Shown here piece by piece: positions 54,150 through 61,863 of a stretch of 64,000 bases of DNA. Source of the DNA: Streptomyces sp. AC558_RSS880. Lineage in GTDB: Bacteria; Actinomycetota; Actinomycetes; Streptomycetales; Streptomycetaceae. Each line of letters opens with the position of its first letter. Position 1 is the stretch's first letter. The stretch lies in contig NZ_JAGMUJ010000161.1 in NCBI RefSeq assembly GCF_019049255.1, positions 487,640-551,639 of the forward strand, read 5' to 3'. Made by a program: the position numbers and the translations under genes. Below the pieces are notes generated by a model that searched no databases, had not been told where the DNA came from, and saw nothing but the letters and a program-made list of their open reading frames with translations.

Positions 54150-55061
54150 ATGCTCGAAGGCGTTCTGTTCTTCCCCGTCACCCCGTTCACCGCGGCCGGT
54201 GACGTCGACCTCGACGCCCTGCGCCGGCACATCGCGGCCGGGGTCGACGCCGGCCCGGGCGGAGTCTTCGTCGCCTGCGGCACCGGCGAGTTCCACGCCC
54301 TGGACCACGAGGAGTACGGCGCGGTCGTGCGCACCGCCGTCGAGGCGGTGGACGGACGCGTCCCGGTGTACGCCGGGGCCGGCGGCGCCGTCGGCCAGGC
54401 CCGCCGGCTCGCGCGGGCGGCCGATCGGGCCGGTGCGGACGGTCTGCTGCTCATGCCGCCGTACCTGGTCGAGGCCCCCGCGGACGGGCTCGTCGCCTAC
54501 ACCCGCGACGTGGCCGGGGAGACCGCCCTGCCGCTGATCGTCTACAACCGGGCGAACGCCCGCTTCGACGAGCGCTCGGCGGCCGCGGTCGCCCAGCTTC
54601 CCACCTGCGTGGGCTTCAAGGACGGCACCGGTGACCTCGACCTGCTCGCACGGATCGTCCCCGCCGTGCGGGAGGCGCTCGACGGGACCGGCAAGGAGTT
54701 CCAGTTCTTCAACGGCATGCCCACGGCCGAGGCGAGTCAGCTCGCGTACCGGGCGCTGGGCGTGGAGCTGTACTCGTCGGCCGCCTTCGCCTTCGCGCCC
54801 GACGTCTCCCTCGCCTTCCACCGCGCGGTGGAGGAGGGCGACCAGAAGCGGATCGACGCGCTGCAGCGCACCTTCTTCCACCCGCTGGTCCGGCTGCGCA
54901 AGCGGGTTCCGGGGTACGCGGTGGCGCTGGTGAAGGCCGGGGTCACCCTGGAGGGCCTGGAGGCCGGCCCGGTCCGCCCGCCGCTGACGCCCCTCACCGC
55001 GTCCGAGACCGAGGAGCTGGCGGCCATCATCGCCGAGGCACGCGCCGTACTCGCCTCCTGA
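54150..55061 (+). CDS. 5-dehydro-4-deoxyglucarate dehydratase-like DHDPS-family aldolase
   Basis: 303 residues. DapA fold with Schiff-base Lys157 (VGFKDGTGDLD) and Tyr132 (LIVYNRAN), plus the N-terminal FFPVTPFTAAGDVDLDALRRH and GTGEFHALDHEEY, the last distinguishing KDG dehydratase from DHDPS (GTTGE). KDG dehydratase decarboxylates and dehydrates 5-keto-4-deoxyglucarate to 2-ketoglutarate semialdehyde. No semialdehyde dehydrogenase gene is adjacent, so the last step must be encoded elsewhere. Last gene of its unit; a strong terminator follows. Confidence 0.88.
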   Translation: MLEGVLFFPVTPFTAAGDVDLDALRRHIAAGVDAGPGGVFVACGTGEFHALDHEEYGAVVRTAVEAVDGRVPVYAGAGGAVGQARRLARAADRAGADGLLLMPPYLVEAPADGLVAYTRDVAGETALPLIVYNRANARFDERSAAAVAQLPTCVGFKDGTGDLDLLARIVPAVREALDGTGKEFQFFNGMPTAEASQLAYRALGVELYSSAAFAFAPDVSLAFHRAVEEGDQKRIDALQRTFFHPLVRLRKRVPGYAVALVKAGVTLEGLEAGPVRPPLTPLTASETEELAAIIAEARAVLAS

Positions 55062-55067
55062 ACACGC

Positions 55068-55101
55068 GTGAGGGGTCCCCGGGCACCCGGGGACCCCTCA
55101 C
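55068..55101. terminator. Strong bidirectional terminator
   Basis: Perfect 16-bp stem: 55068-55083 (GTGAGGGGTCCCCGGG) with 55086-55101, between the aldolase gene and the convergent membrane-protein gene. Confidence 0.85.
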
Positions 55102-55109
55102 GGCCCGAC

Positions 55110-55682
55110 TCAACCGGCCGCCGGCAGGCCCAGGAGCACGTCGGTGTACTTGAGGACCGCCAGCAGCAGTCCGATGACGCCGAGCGACACGCCCGCCCAG
55201 GCGACCGACTTGATCCAGGGCGCCTGTACCGTCCGGCCGGGCGTCCCGAACGCGGGCCTCGCCAGCACCACCACGCCCACGATCAGCGCGGTCAGCGCGA
55301 ACAGGCCGCCCCACAGCGCGCTGGTGTGCCAGGCATCCCCGTAGATCTCCTTGACCTGGGTGGCGACGCCGGCGTCCGCGGCCGTCTCCAGCTGACCCAC
55401 GAGGGTCTCCCGCGCGGCGGCCACCGTGCCCAGCCAGCTGCCGGTGAGCGAGACGAGGCCGAGGGCCGCCGAGACGACCGCGGCGGCGCCCTGTCCGACA
55501 CCGGACGGGGCTCGGTCCTCGGTCTCGGGCGCGTCCTGCGCCGCTTCCGGTTCCGCTTCCGTCTCCGTGACGTCGGCGTCGGCGTCGATGTCGATGTCGA
55601 TGTCGGCGGACTCAGTGGCGTCCACCGCCGTCTCATCGCGCTCGGTGTCGGCTCCGGTTTCGTCCACTGTCCTGGTTTCCAT
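55110..55682 (-). CDS. Small membrane protein with acidic N terminus
   Basis: 190 residues from the ATG at 55682; the frame is open upstream within the GNAT gene's shadow. The first ~60 residues are extremely acidic (ADIDIDIDADADVTETEAEPE), followed by three hydrophobic helices (VVSAALGLVSLTGSWLGTV, LWGGLFALTALIVGVVVLA, VAWAGVSLGVIGLLLAVL). No family recognised. It precedes nothing on its strand before the terminator, so it is probably a single-gene unit. Confidence 0.72.
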   Translation of the reverse strand: METRTVDETGADTERDETAVDATESADIDIDIDADADVTETEAEPEAAQDAPETEDRAPSGVGQGAAAVVSAALGLVSLTGSWLGTVAAARETLVGQLETAADAGVATQVKEIYGDAWHTSALWGGLFALTALIVGVVVLARPAFGTPGRTVQAPWIKSVAWAGVSLGVIGLLLAVLKYTDVLLGLPAAG

Positions 55683-55717
55683 GCCCCGCACCGTACGGAC
55701 GCTGTCTGAGAGTCCGC

Positions 55718-56275
55718 TTAATGATCGTTGTGCGCGCGCCACTCCGGGGCCAGGACGGACCAGACCTCCAGGTCGTGGCGTACCCCGTGGTGGAGGTGGG
55801 CCTCGCGGCGGACGCCGTCCCGGGTCATGCCGAGCCGACGGGCGACGTCGATGCTCGGCCCGTTGCCGGCCGCCGCGACCCATTCGACCCGGTGGATGCC
55901 GCGCTGCTCGACCGCCCAGTCGATGAGCACCCGCATCGCGCGGGTGACGAGCCCGCGCCCGGTGGCGGCGGGCTCCAGCCAGCAGCCCACCTCGCAGGTG
56001 CCGTTCCCGGCGTCGAAGTTCAGGGTGAGCACCCCGCCCACGAGCGTGCCGTCCAGCCACAGCCCGTGCAGCGAGGCCGTGTCGGCGGCGCGCCAGTCGG
56101 CGTACCGCCGCAGCACCTCCCGGGCGCCGGCCACGTCCGTGGCCTTGGCGCCGAAGGGGATGTACCGGTTGATGAACTCCCGGCCCCGGTCCAGATGGGC
56201 CAGGAACTCCTCGGCGTGCCAGGGCTCCAGCGGGCGCAGTTCGGCTCCGTCGTCACCCAGTGGTATCGCGTACAT
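55718..56275 (-). CDS. GNAT acetyltransferase, RimJ/RimL type
   Basis: 185 residues from the ATG at 56275, which overlaps the end of the MMPL gene by 23 bases. Acetyltransf_3 pattern: LRPLEPWHAEEFLAHLDRGREF, GVLTLNFDAGNGTCEVGCWLEPAATGRGLVTRAM (the acetyl-CoA-binding segment) and HRVEWVAAAGNGPSIDVARRLGM. It probably N-acetylates a protein terminus or a small amine. Coupled to the transporter gene by the overlap, though a functional link is not evident. Confidence 0.88.
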   Translation of the reverse strand: MYAIPLGDDGAELRPLEPWHAEEFLAHLDRGREFINRYIPFGAKATDVAGAREVLRRYADWRAADTASLHGLWLDGTLVGGVLTLNFDAGNGTCEVGCWLEPAATGRGLVTRAMRVLIDWAVEQRGIHRVEWVAAAGNGPSIDVARRLGMTRDGVRREAHLHHGVRHDLEVWSVLAPEWRAHNDH

Positions 56276-58499
56276 CCCGCTGCTGCTCCTCCTCGGCCAG
56301 CACGTCCGCCACCTCGGCGTCCGTGGCGGCGGCCAGCCTCTCATGGGCGGCCCGGGCCTCGGGCGGCTCGATGCTGATCCGCGGCAGGATCCGGTCCAGC
56401 CGGCGCGGCAGCCACCAGTTGGCGCCGCCGAGGAGGTGCATGAGGGCGGGGACGAGCAGGGTGCGCAGGACGAAGGCGTCGAGGGCGACGGCCGCGGCGA
56501 GCGCGATGCCGAACATGGCGATCACGCGGTCGCCGGTGAGGACGAAGGCGAGGAAGACCGAGATCATGATCACGGCGGCGGAGTTGATCACCCGGCTGGT
56601 CTCGGCGAGACCGACGCGGACGGCGCGCCGGTTGTCGCCGGTCTCCAGCCACTCCTCGTACATCCGGCTGACCAGGAAGACCTGGTAGTCCATGGAGAGC
56701 CCGAAGAGGACCGACACCATGATCACGGGCAGGAAGGGCTCGATGGGGCCCGCGCTGCCGAGGCCGAGCAGTTCGCTGCCCCAGCCCCACTGGAAGATCG
56801 CGACGACGACGCCGAAGGCGGCGGCGACGGCGGCCACGTTCATCGCGGCGGCCTTGAGCGGGATGCCTATGGAACGGAAGGCGAGCAGGAGCAGCAGACA
56901 GCCCAGGCCGATCACGACACCGACGAAGAGGGGCAGCTTGTCGACGATGACGTCGGCGAAGTCGTCGTACCCGGCCGTCACGCCGCCGACCTGCACGTCG
57001 AGCGAGGTGCCCGACTCGGCCCGCGGCAGCACGTCGTCGCGCAGCCGGTCGACCAGGTCGCTGGTCCGCTTCGACTGCGGGGACGACTCCGGTACGACGG
57101 TGAGGTAGGCGGTGTCGCCGCCCTGCCCGTAGGTCACCGGCGACGCCGACGCCACACCGTCGGTGGCGCGCAGGGTGGTGCCGAGGTTGTCCAGGGCGAG
57201 CCGGTCCTCGGCGCCGTCGACGTGGGTGACGAGGGTGAGGGGGCCGTTCACACCGGGGCCGAAGCCGTCGGCGAGGAGGTCGTAGGCCTGGCGGGTGGTG
57301 GACGCCTTGGGGTCGTTGCCCTGGTCGGAGGTGCCCAGGTGGAGGGAGAGGGTGGGCAGCGCGAGGACGGCCATGACGCCGACGGCGACCGCGCCGAGCA
57401 GCTTGGGGTGGCGCTCCACGAACGCCGACCAGCGGGCGGCGAACCCGGTCGGCAGCTCCGGCTCGGGCCCGTGCTCCGCCAGCCGGCGCCGCTCGCGGCG
57501 GCTGAGCGCGCGCATGCCGATGAACGACAGCAGGGCGGGCAGCAGGGTGACGGAGGCGGCGACGGTCAGGACGACGGTGAGCGAGGCCGCTATGGCGACG
57601 CCGTTGAGGAAGTTCAGCCGGAGGATCAGCATGCCCAGCAGGGCGATGCACACGGTGGCGCCCGCGAAGACGACCGCCCGTCCGGTGGTGGCGACGGCGT
57701 TGGTGGCGGCCTCGGTGACGGTGAGGCCGCGCTTCAGTCCGCGCCGGTGCCGGGTCACGATGAACAGCGCGTAGTCGATGCCGACGCCGAGCCCGATGAG
57801 CATGCCGAGCATGGGGGCGAAGTCGGCGACGGTCATGACGTGCCCGAGGAGCACGATCCCGGCGTAGGCGGTGCCGACGCCGACCAGGGCGGTGGCGATG
57901 GGCAGCAGCGAGGCGGCGAGCGAGCCGAAGGCGAGGAACAGGACGACGGCGGCGACCAGCACGCCGACGATCTCGGCGGTGTGTCCGCCGGAGGACTCGC
58001 CGAGCTCGACGGCGCTGCCGCTCAGCTCGACCCGGAGTCCGTCGGTCTCGGCGGCCTCGGCCGTCTCCACCACGGCGGCGGCCTCGCCCGCGTCGATGTC
58101 CTTGGCCTGGTCGTCGAAGGTGACCGTGGCGTAGGCGGTACGGCCGTCCGCGCTGACCCGGCCGGCGCCCTGGTCGTCGTACGGACCGCTCACGGCGGTC
58201 ACGCCGGGCAGGTCCCCGATCCGGTCCAGGGTGCGGGTCATGGTCTGCTCGACGCCGGGGTCCCGGACGGTGCCGGACGTGGTGTGCCAGACCACGTTGT
58301 CGCTGTCGCCGCCGAGGTCCGGGAAGCCCTCCTCCAGCAGTTGGGCGGCCCGCCCGGACTCGGTGCCGGGCACGTGGTAGTCGTTCGAGTAGGCGGAGCC
58401 GGCGGCGAAGGCGCCTGCGGAGACCCCGCCGAGGGCGAGGAGCCAGAGCAGAACGGTGATCAGACGGCGTTGGACACACCAGCGTGCGAGGGCTGCCAC
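56253..58499 (-). CDS. MMPL/RND-family membrane transporter
   Basis: 748 residues from a GTG at 58499 with CGGGAG eight bases before it; the longer frame (to 58613) adds a non-typical tail. Two repeats of the RND half: a first helix (LITVLLWLLALGGVSAGAF), large extracytoplasmic loop, then five helices with GLGVGIDYALFIVTRHR; the second half contains FGLSMDYQVFLVSRMYEEW. The paired GxxxDY motifs carry the proton-relay Asp-Tyr residues of MmpL3-type transporters. It probably exports lipids or hydrophobic metabolites. Confidence 0.92.
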   Translation of the reverse strand: MAALARWCVQRRLITVLLWLLALGGVSAGAFAAGSAYSNDYHVPGTESGRAAQLLEEGFPDLGGDSDNVVWHTTSGTVRDPGVEQTMTRTLDRIGDLPGVTAVSGPYDDQGAGRVSADGRTAYATVTFDDQAKDIDAGEAAAVVETAEAAETDGLRVELSGSAVELGESSGGHTAEIVGVLVAAVVLFLAFGSLAASLLPIATALVGVGTAYAGIVLLGHVMTVADFAPMLGMLIGLGVGIDYALFIVTRHRRGLKRGLTVTEAATNAVATTGRAVVFAGATVCIALLGMLILRLNFLNGVAIAASLTVVLTVAASVTLLPALLSFIGMRALSRRERRRLAEHGPEPELPTGFAARWSAFVERHPKLLGAVAVGVMAVLALPTLSLHLGTSDQGNDPKASTTRQAYDLLADGFGPGVNGPLTLVTHVDGAEDRLALDNLGTTLRATDGVASASPVTYGQGGDTAYLTVVPESSPQSKRTSDLVDRLRDDVLPRAESGTSLDVQVGGVTAGYDDFADVIVDKLPLFVGVVIGLGCLLLLLAFRSIGIPLKAAAMNVAAVAAAFGVVVAIFQWGWGSELLGLGSAGPIEPFLPVIMVSVLFGLSMDYQVFLVSRMYEEWLETGDNRRAVRVGLAETSRVINSAAVIMISVFLAFVLTGDRVIAMFGIALAAAVALDAFVLRTLLVPALMHLLGGANWWLPRRLDRILPRISIEPPEARAAHERLAAATDAEVADVLAEEEQQRDVRDTTG

Positions 58500-58614
58500 G
58501 AAACGTGCTCCCGGAGTGACTGAGGTGTGGATCTTTGACCGGGAACAGTCGACCGCGAACCGAACATCCCGCAAAGAACGCATGGGCGATGCACTGACCA
58601 CTGTTGCAGGCAAG

Positions 58615-58624
58615 AGTGATCACT
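58615..58624. promoter_or_regulatory. Palindrome in the MMPL promoter region
   Basis: AGTGATCACT, a perfect 10-bp palindrome inside a looser TGACCAC-N14-GTGATCA inverted repeat, lies about 116 bases before the MMPL start in a locally AT-rich stretch. Possible regulator site; no regulator gene is adjacent. Confidence 0.3.
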
Positions 58625-58725
58625 TGTCGGCTTCGTGTACTAATTCACATTTCTTGAACAACTGACCACGGACCGCTGGCCTCTGCCCTCTGGCCTCCGC
58701 CCGCTGGCCTCTGACCGCTGACCGC

Positions 58726-59028
58726 TCAGTCGAACTGGTCCCCCAGCGCCATGACCATGAGCCCCGCGATCAGCAGCCACAGCGCCCTGCGGGTCCGCCC
58801 CCGGGAGCCCAGCCCCGCGGCCAGGGCACAGACGGCGGCCCCGCAGGCGTACGCGACCGGGACGAGGACCGGCGCGGGGCCGGTGAGGCGGAGGAGGGCG
58901 GCGGCCGCCCCGGCCGACGCGAGTACGGCACCGGCGCCCGCCGCTGTCCAGCGGGCCCGGCGCGCCTCCCGCGAGGCGTCTTCGGTGTGAGCGTCCGGGA
59001 GCGGTTCTGAATCGGAACGTCCACTCAT
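58726..59028 (-). CDS. Small two/three-helix membrane protein
   Basis: 100 residues: a polar N terminus (MSGRSDSEPLPDAHTEDASRE), then hydrophobic helices AAGAGAVLASAGAAAALLRL, VLVPVAYACGAAVCALAAGL and ALWLLIAGLMVMALG, ending GDQFD. No family recognised. Typical of the many small Streptomyces membrane proteins; ATG start, isolated between the MMPL and methyltransferase genes. Confidence 0.7.
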   Translation of the reverse strand: MSGRSDSEPLPDAHTEDASREARRARWTAAGAGAVLASAGAAAALLRLTGPAPVLVPVAYACGAAVCALAAGLGSRGRTRRALWLLIAGLMVMALGDQFD

Positions 59029-59215
59029 GGCGCGCGAGCGTAGCGCCTGCGGCCCGGAAACCCGGATGCGGGGGTGCGGGTCCGGCTGCTAACGTCCGCC
59101 GCTCCGACGTTCCGCGGCAGTCCGCCGCCGGCCGAAGCAGGTGCTTTGATGTTTGTCCGCCCGATCTCCGACGCGACCCTTTCCCTCTTCACGGCCCCAA
59201 GGAGCCCGTTCACCG

Positions 59216-60019
59216 ATGTCGGACATCACATCGCACACCCCGCACGACGACCTCGCTAGCCTCCTCACCCTGCCCCGGTACCCCCGCAGCAGCGCCTACG
59301 ACGCCCGCTGGACCATCGAGAACGGGATGGGCCCGCACGCGCTGTGGCTGCTGGAGTGGCTCGCCCCGGCCCTCGGCCTCGACACCCTGCGCCCCGGCGC
59401 ACGCGTGCTCGACCTGGGCTGCGGACGCGCCATGACGTCGGTCTTCCTGGCCAGGGAGTACGACGTCCAGGTCACCGCGGCCGACCTGTGGATCAAGCCG
59501 GACGACAACGCGCGCCGCATCGCCGAGGCGGGCGTCGCCGACCGGGTGTTCCCGGTCCTCGCCGAGGCACACGACCTGCCCTTCGGGGAGGAGAGCTTCG
59601 ACGCGATCGTCTCCATCGACGCGTACCAGTACTTCGGCACCGACGACCTCTACCTGCCGACGCTGACCCGGCTGCTGAAGCCCGGCGGGCGGATCGGAGT
59701 CGTCGTTCCCGCGATGCCCGAGGAGATCGAGGGCACCGAACCGCCGGAGCACATGAAGCCCTTCTGGGACCCCGCGTTCTGGTGCTTCCACAGCCCCGCC
59801 TGGTGGCGCCGCCACTGGACCCGCAGCGGGGCCGTGGAGGTCGAGACGGCCGACTGGCTGGAGGACGGCTGGCGGGAGTGGCTGCTCTGGTGCGACGTCG
59901 TCGCCGAGGAGAGCACGGAGGAGTTCCACGTGCGGATGAGCCGGGAGAGCGCGCGGATGCTGCGCACGGACCGGGGCCGCACGCTGGGCTTCGCACGCGT
60001 GGTGGGCCGCCGCCCCTGA
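59216..60019 (+). CDS. SAM-dependent methyltransferase (class I)
   Basis: 267 residues from the ATG at 59216 (AAGGAG about ten bases upstream); an in-frame GTG at 59153 would add a non-conserved tail. Motif I VLDLGCGRAMTSVFLA, acidic AADLW at the end of beta-2, DAIVSIDAYQYFG (motif IV region) and LLKPGGRIGVVVP. The sequence resembles small-molecule or cyclopropane-type methyltransferases; the long Trp-rich segment (FWDPAFWCFHSPAWWRRHW) is unusual. Substrate unknown. Convergent with gatB. Confidence 0.88.
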   Translation: MSDITSHTPHDDLASLLTLPRYPRSSAYDARWTIENGMGPHALWLLEWLAPALGLDTLRPGARVLDLGCGRAMTSVFLAREYDVQVTAADLWIKPDDNARRIAEAGVADRVFPVLAEAHDLPFGEESFDAIVSIDAYQYFGTDDLYLPTLTRLLKPGGRIGVVVPAMPEEIEGTEPPEHMKPFWDPAFWCFHSPAWWRRHWTRSGAVEVETADWLEDGWREWLLWCDVVAEESTEEFHVRMSRESARMLRTDRGRTLGFARVVGRRP

Positions 60020-60043
60020 CCGCGTGACGGCATGACCTCATGA

Positions 60044-60079
60044 GGGAGGGGGCGCATCGAACCCGATGCGCCCCCTCCC
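60044..60079. terminator. Bidirectional terminator between methyltransferase and gatB
   Basis: Perfect 16-bp stem: 60044-60059 (GGGAGGGGGCGCATCG) pairs with 60064-60079 across the tetraloop AACC. Confidence 0.88.
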
Positions 60080-60093
60080 GCCGTCTTCGGGGA

Positions 60094-61608
60094 TCAGCCC
60101 TCGTCGACACCCAGCTTCTGAAGGATCAGCTCCTTCACGCGGGCCGCGTCCGCCTGCCCGCGCGTGGCCTTCATGACCGCGCCGACCAGGGCACCGGCCG
60201 CGGCCACCTTGCCGCCGCGGATCTTGTCCGCGATGCCCGGGTTGCCGGCGATGGCCTCGTCGACGGCGGTGCCCAGGGCACCCTCGTCGGAGACGACCTT
60301 CAGACCGCGCTTGTCGACCACCTCGTCCGGGGTGCCCTCACCGGCGAGGACGCCCTCGATGACCTGGCGGGCCAGCTTGTCGTTCAGGTCGCCCTTGACG
60401 ACCAGCTCGGCCACCCGGGCGACCTGCTCCGGGGTGATCGCCAGCTCGTCGAGCCCCTTGCCGGACTCGTTGGCGGCGCGGGCCAGCTCACCCATCCACC
60501 ACTTGCGGGCGGAGGCCGCGTCGGCACCGGCGTCGATCGTGGCGACGATCAGGTCCAGCGCACCGGCGTTGAGGATGGCCTGCATGTCGGTGCCGGAGAT
60601 GCCCCACTCCTCGCGGAGCCGGTTGCGGCGCACCAGCGGCAGCTCGGGCAGGGAGGCACGGATCTCCTCGACCCACTCGCGGGACGGGGCGACCGGCACC
60701 AGGTCGGGCTCCGGGAAGTACCGGTAGTCCTCGGCCTCCTCCTTCACGCGGCCCGAGGTCGTGGACCCCGTGTCCTCGTGGAAGTGCCGGGTCTCCTGGA
60801 TGATCGTCCCACCGCCGCTCAGCACGGCAGCGTGCCGCTGGATCTCGAACCGGGCCGCACGCTCCACGGACCGCAACGAGTTCACGTTCTTGGTCTCGCT
60901 GCGGGTGCCGAACTTCTCGGTGCCGTTGGGGCGCAGCGACAGGTTCACGTCGCAGCGCATCTGGCCCATCTCCATGCGGGCCTCGGACACGCCGAGCGCC
61001 CGGATGAGCTCGCGCAGCTCACGGACGTACGCCCGCGCGACCTCGGGGGCACGCTCGCCCGCTCCCTCGATCGGCTTGGTGACGATCTCGATCAGCGGGA
61101 TGCCGGCGCGGTTGTAGTCCAGCAGGGAGTGGGACGCGCCGTGGATACGGCCGGTGGCACCGCCGACGTGCGTCGACTTGCCGGTGTCCTCCTCCATGTG
61201 GGCGCGCTCGATCAGGACGCGGAAGGTCTCGCCGTCCTCCAGCTGCACGTCGAGGTAGCCGTCGAAGGCGATCGGCTCGTCGTACTGGGAGGTCTGGAAG
61301 TTCTTCGGCATGTCCGGATAGAAGTAGTTCTTCCGGGCGAAGCGGCACCACTCGGCGATCTCGCAGTTCAGCGCGAGACCGATCTTGATCGCCGACTCGA
61401 CGCCGGTCGCGTTGACGACCGGGAGCGCGCCGGGCATGCCGAGGCAGACGGGGCAGGTCTGGGTGTTCGGGTCGGCGCCCAGCGCCGTCGAACAGCCACA
61501 GAACATCTTGGTCCGGGTGCCGAGTTCGACATGGACCTCGAGGCCCATGACGGGGTCGTACGACGCCAGCGCGTCCTCGTACGACACCAGGTCAGTCGTG
61601 GTGGTCAC
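60094..61608 (-). CDS. gatB: Asp/Glu-tRNA amidotransferase subunit B
   Basis: 504 residues. GatB/E signature DPVMGLEVHVELGTRTKMFCGC, CPVCLGMPGALPVVN (Cys pairs of the zinc site), HMEEDTGKSTHVGG and YNRAGIPLIEIVT, followed by the helical and YqeY tail domain that grips tRNA. It activates Glu-tRNA(Gln) (and Asp-tRNA(Asn)) by phosphorylation and adds ammonia delivered by GatA. Last gene of the gatC-gatA-small protein-gatB operon. Confidence 0.97.
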   Translation of the reverse strand: MTTTTDLVSYEDALASYDPVMGLEVHVELGTRTKMFCGCSTALGADPNTQTCPVCLGMPGALPVVNATGVESAIKIGLALNCEIAEWCRFARKNYFYPDMPKNFQTSQYDEPIAFDGYLDVQLEDGETFRVLIERAHMEEDTGKSTHVGGATGRIHGASHSLLDYNRAGIPLIEIVTKPIEGAGERAPEVARAYVRELRELIRALGVSEARMEMGQMRCDVNLSLRPNGTEKFGTRSETKNVNSLRSVERAARFEIQRHAAVLSGGGTIIQETRHFHEDTGSTTSGRVKEEAEDYRYFPEPDLVPVAPSREWVEEIRASLPELPLVRRNRLREEWGISGTDMQAILNAGALDLIVATIDAGADAASARKWWMGELARAANESGKGLDELAITPEQVARVAELVVKGDLNDKLARQVIEGVLAGEGTPDEVVDKRGLKVVSDEGALGTAVDEAIAGNPGIADKIRGGKVAAAGALVGAVMKATRGQADAARVKELILQKLGVDEG

Positions 61609-61623
61609 GGTGAAACTTCCCTC

Positions 61624-61863
61624 TCAGCCCAGCAGGACGTCGTCGTCGCCGAGGCGCTTCAGCTCGCGGTAGAGGATGGCGAGGTTGGTGACGACCGCGG
61701 CACCGGTGACGACGGCGTCGAGCAGCCGCAGCGTGTCGCTCTCGCCACGCGCCTTCTTGATCTGCTTGTACACACCGACGGCGCCGAACGCCGAGGTGGC
61801 CATGGAGACGTACAGACCGGACTTGGACTTCTTGAAGCCCTTGGCCTTGGACAGTGCGCTCAC
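61624..61863 (-). CDS. 79-residue protein inside the gat operon
   Basis: GTG at 61863 overlaps the gatA stop by four bases, and the stop lies 15 bases before gatB, so it is translated as part of the operon. Basic N terminus (SALSKAKGFKKSKSGLYVS), a hydrophobic helix (MATSAFGAVGVY), then KQIKKARGESDTLRLLDAVVTGAAVVTNLAILYRELKRLG. A small gene between gatA and gatB is, as I remember, also present in S. coelicolor. Function unknown; one membrane-associated helix is likely. Confidence 0.78.
   Translation of the reverse strand: MSALSKAKGFKKSKSGLYVSMATSAFGAVGVYKQIKKARGESDTLRLLDAVVTGAAVVTNLAILYRELKRLGDDDVLLG

Noticed and set aside
58673..58713. CCGCTGGCCTCTG repeated with 28-base period
   Set aside because: Short, degenerate and near a gene end; likely simple slippage rather than a functional array or CRISPR.
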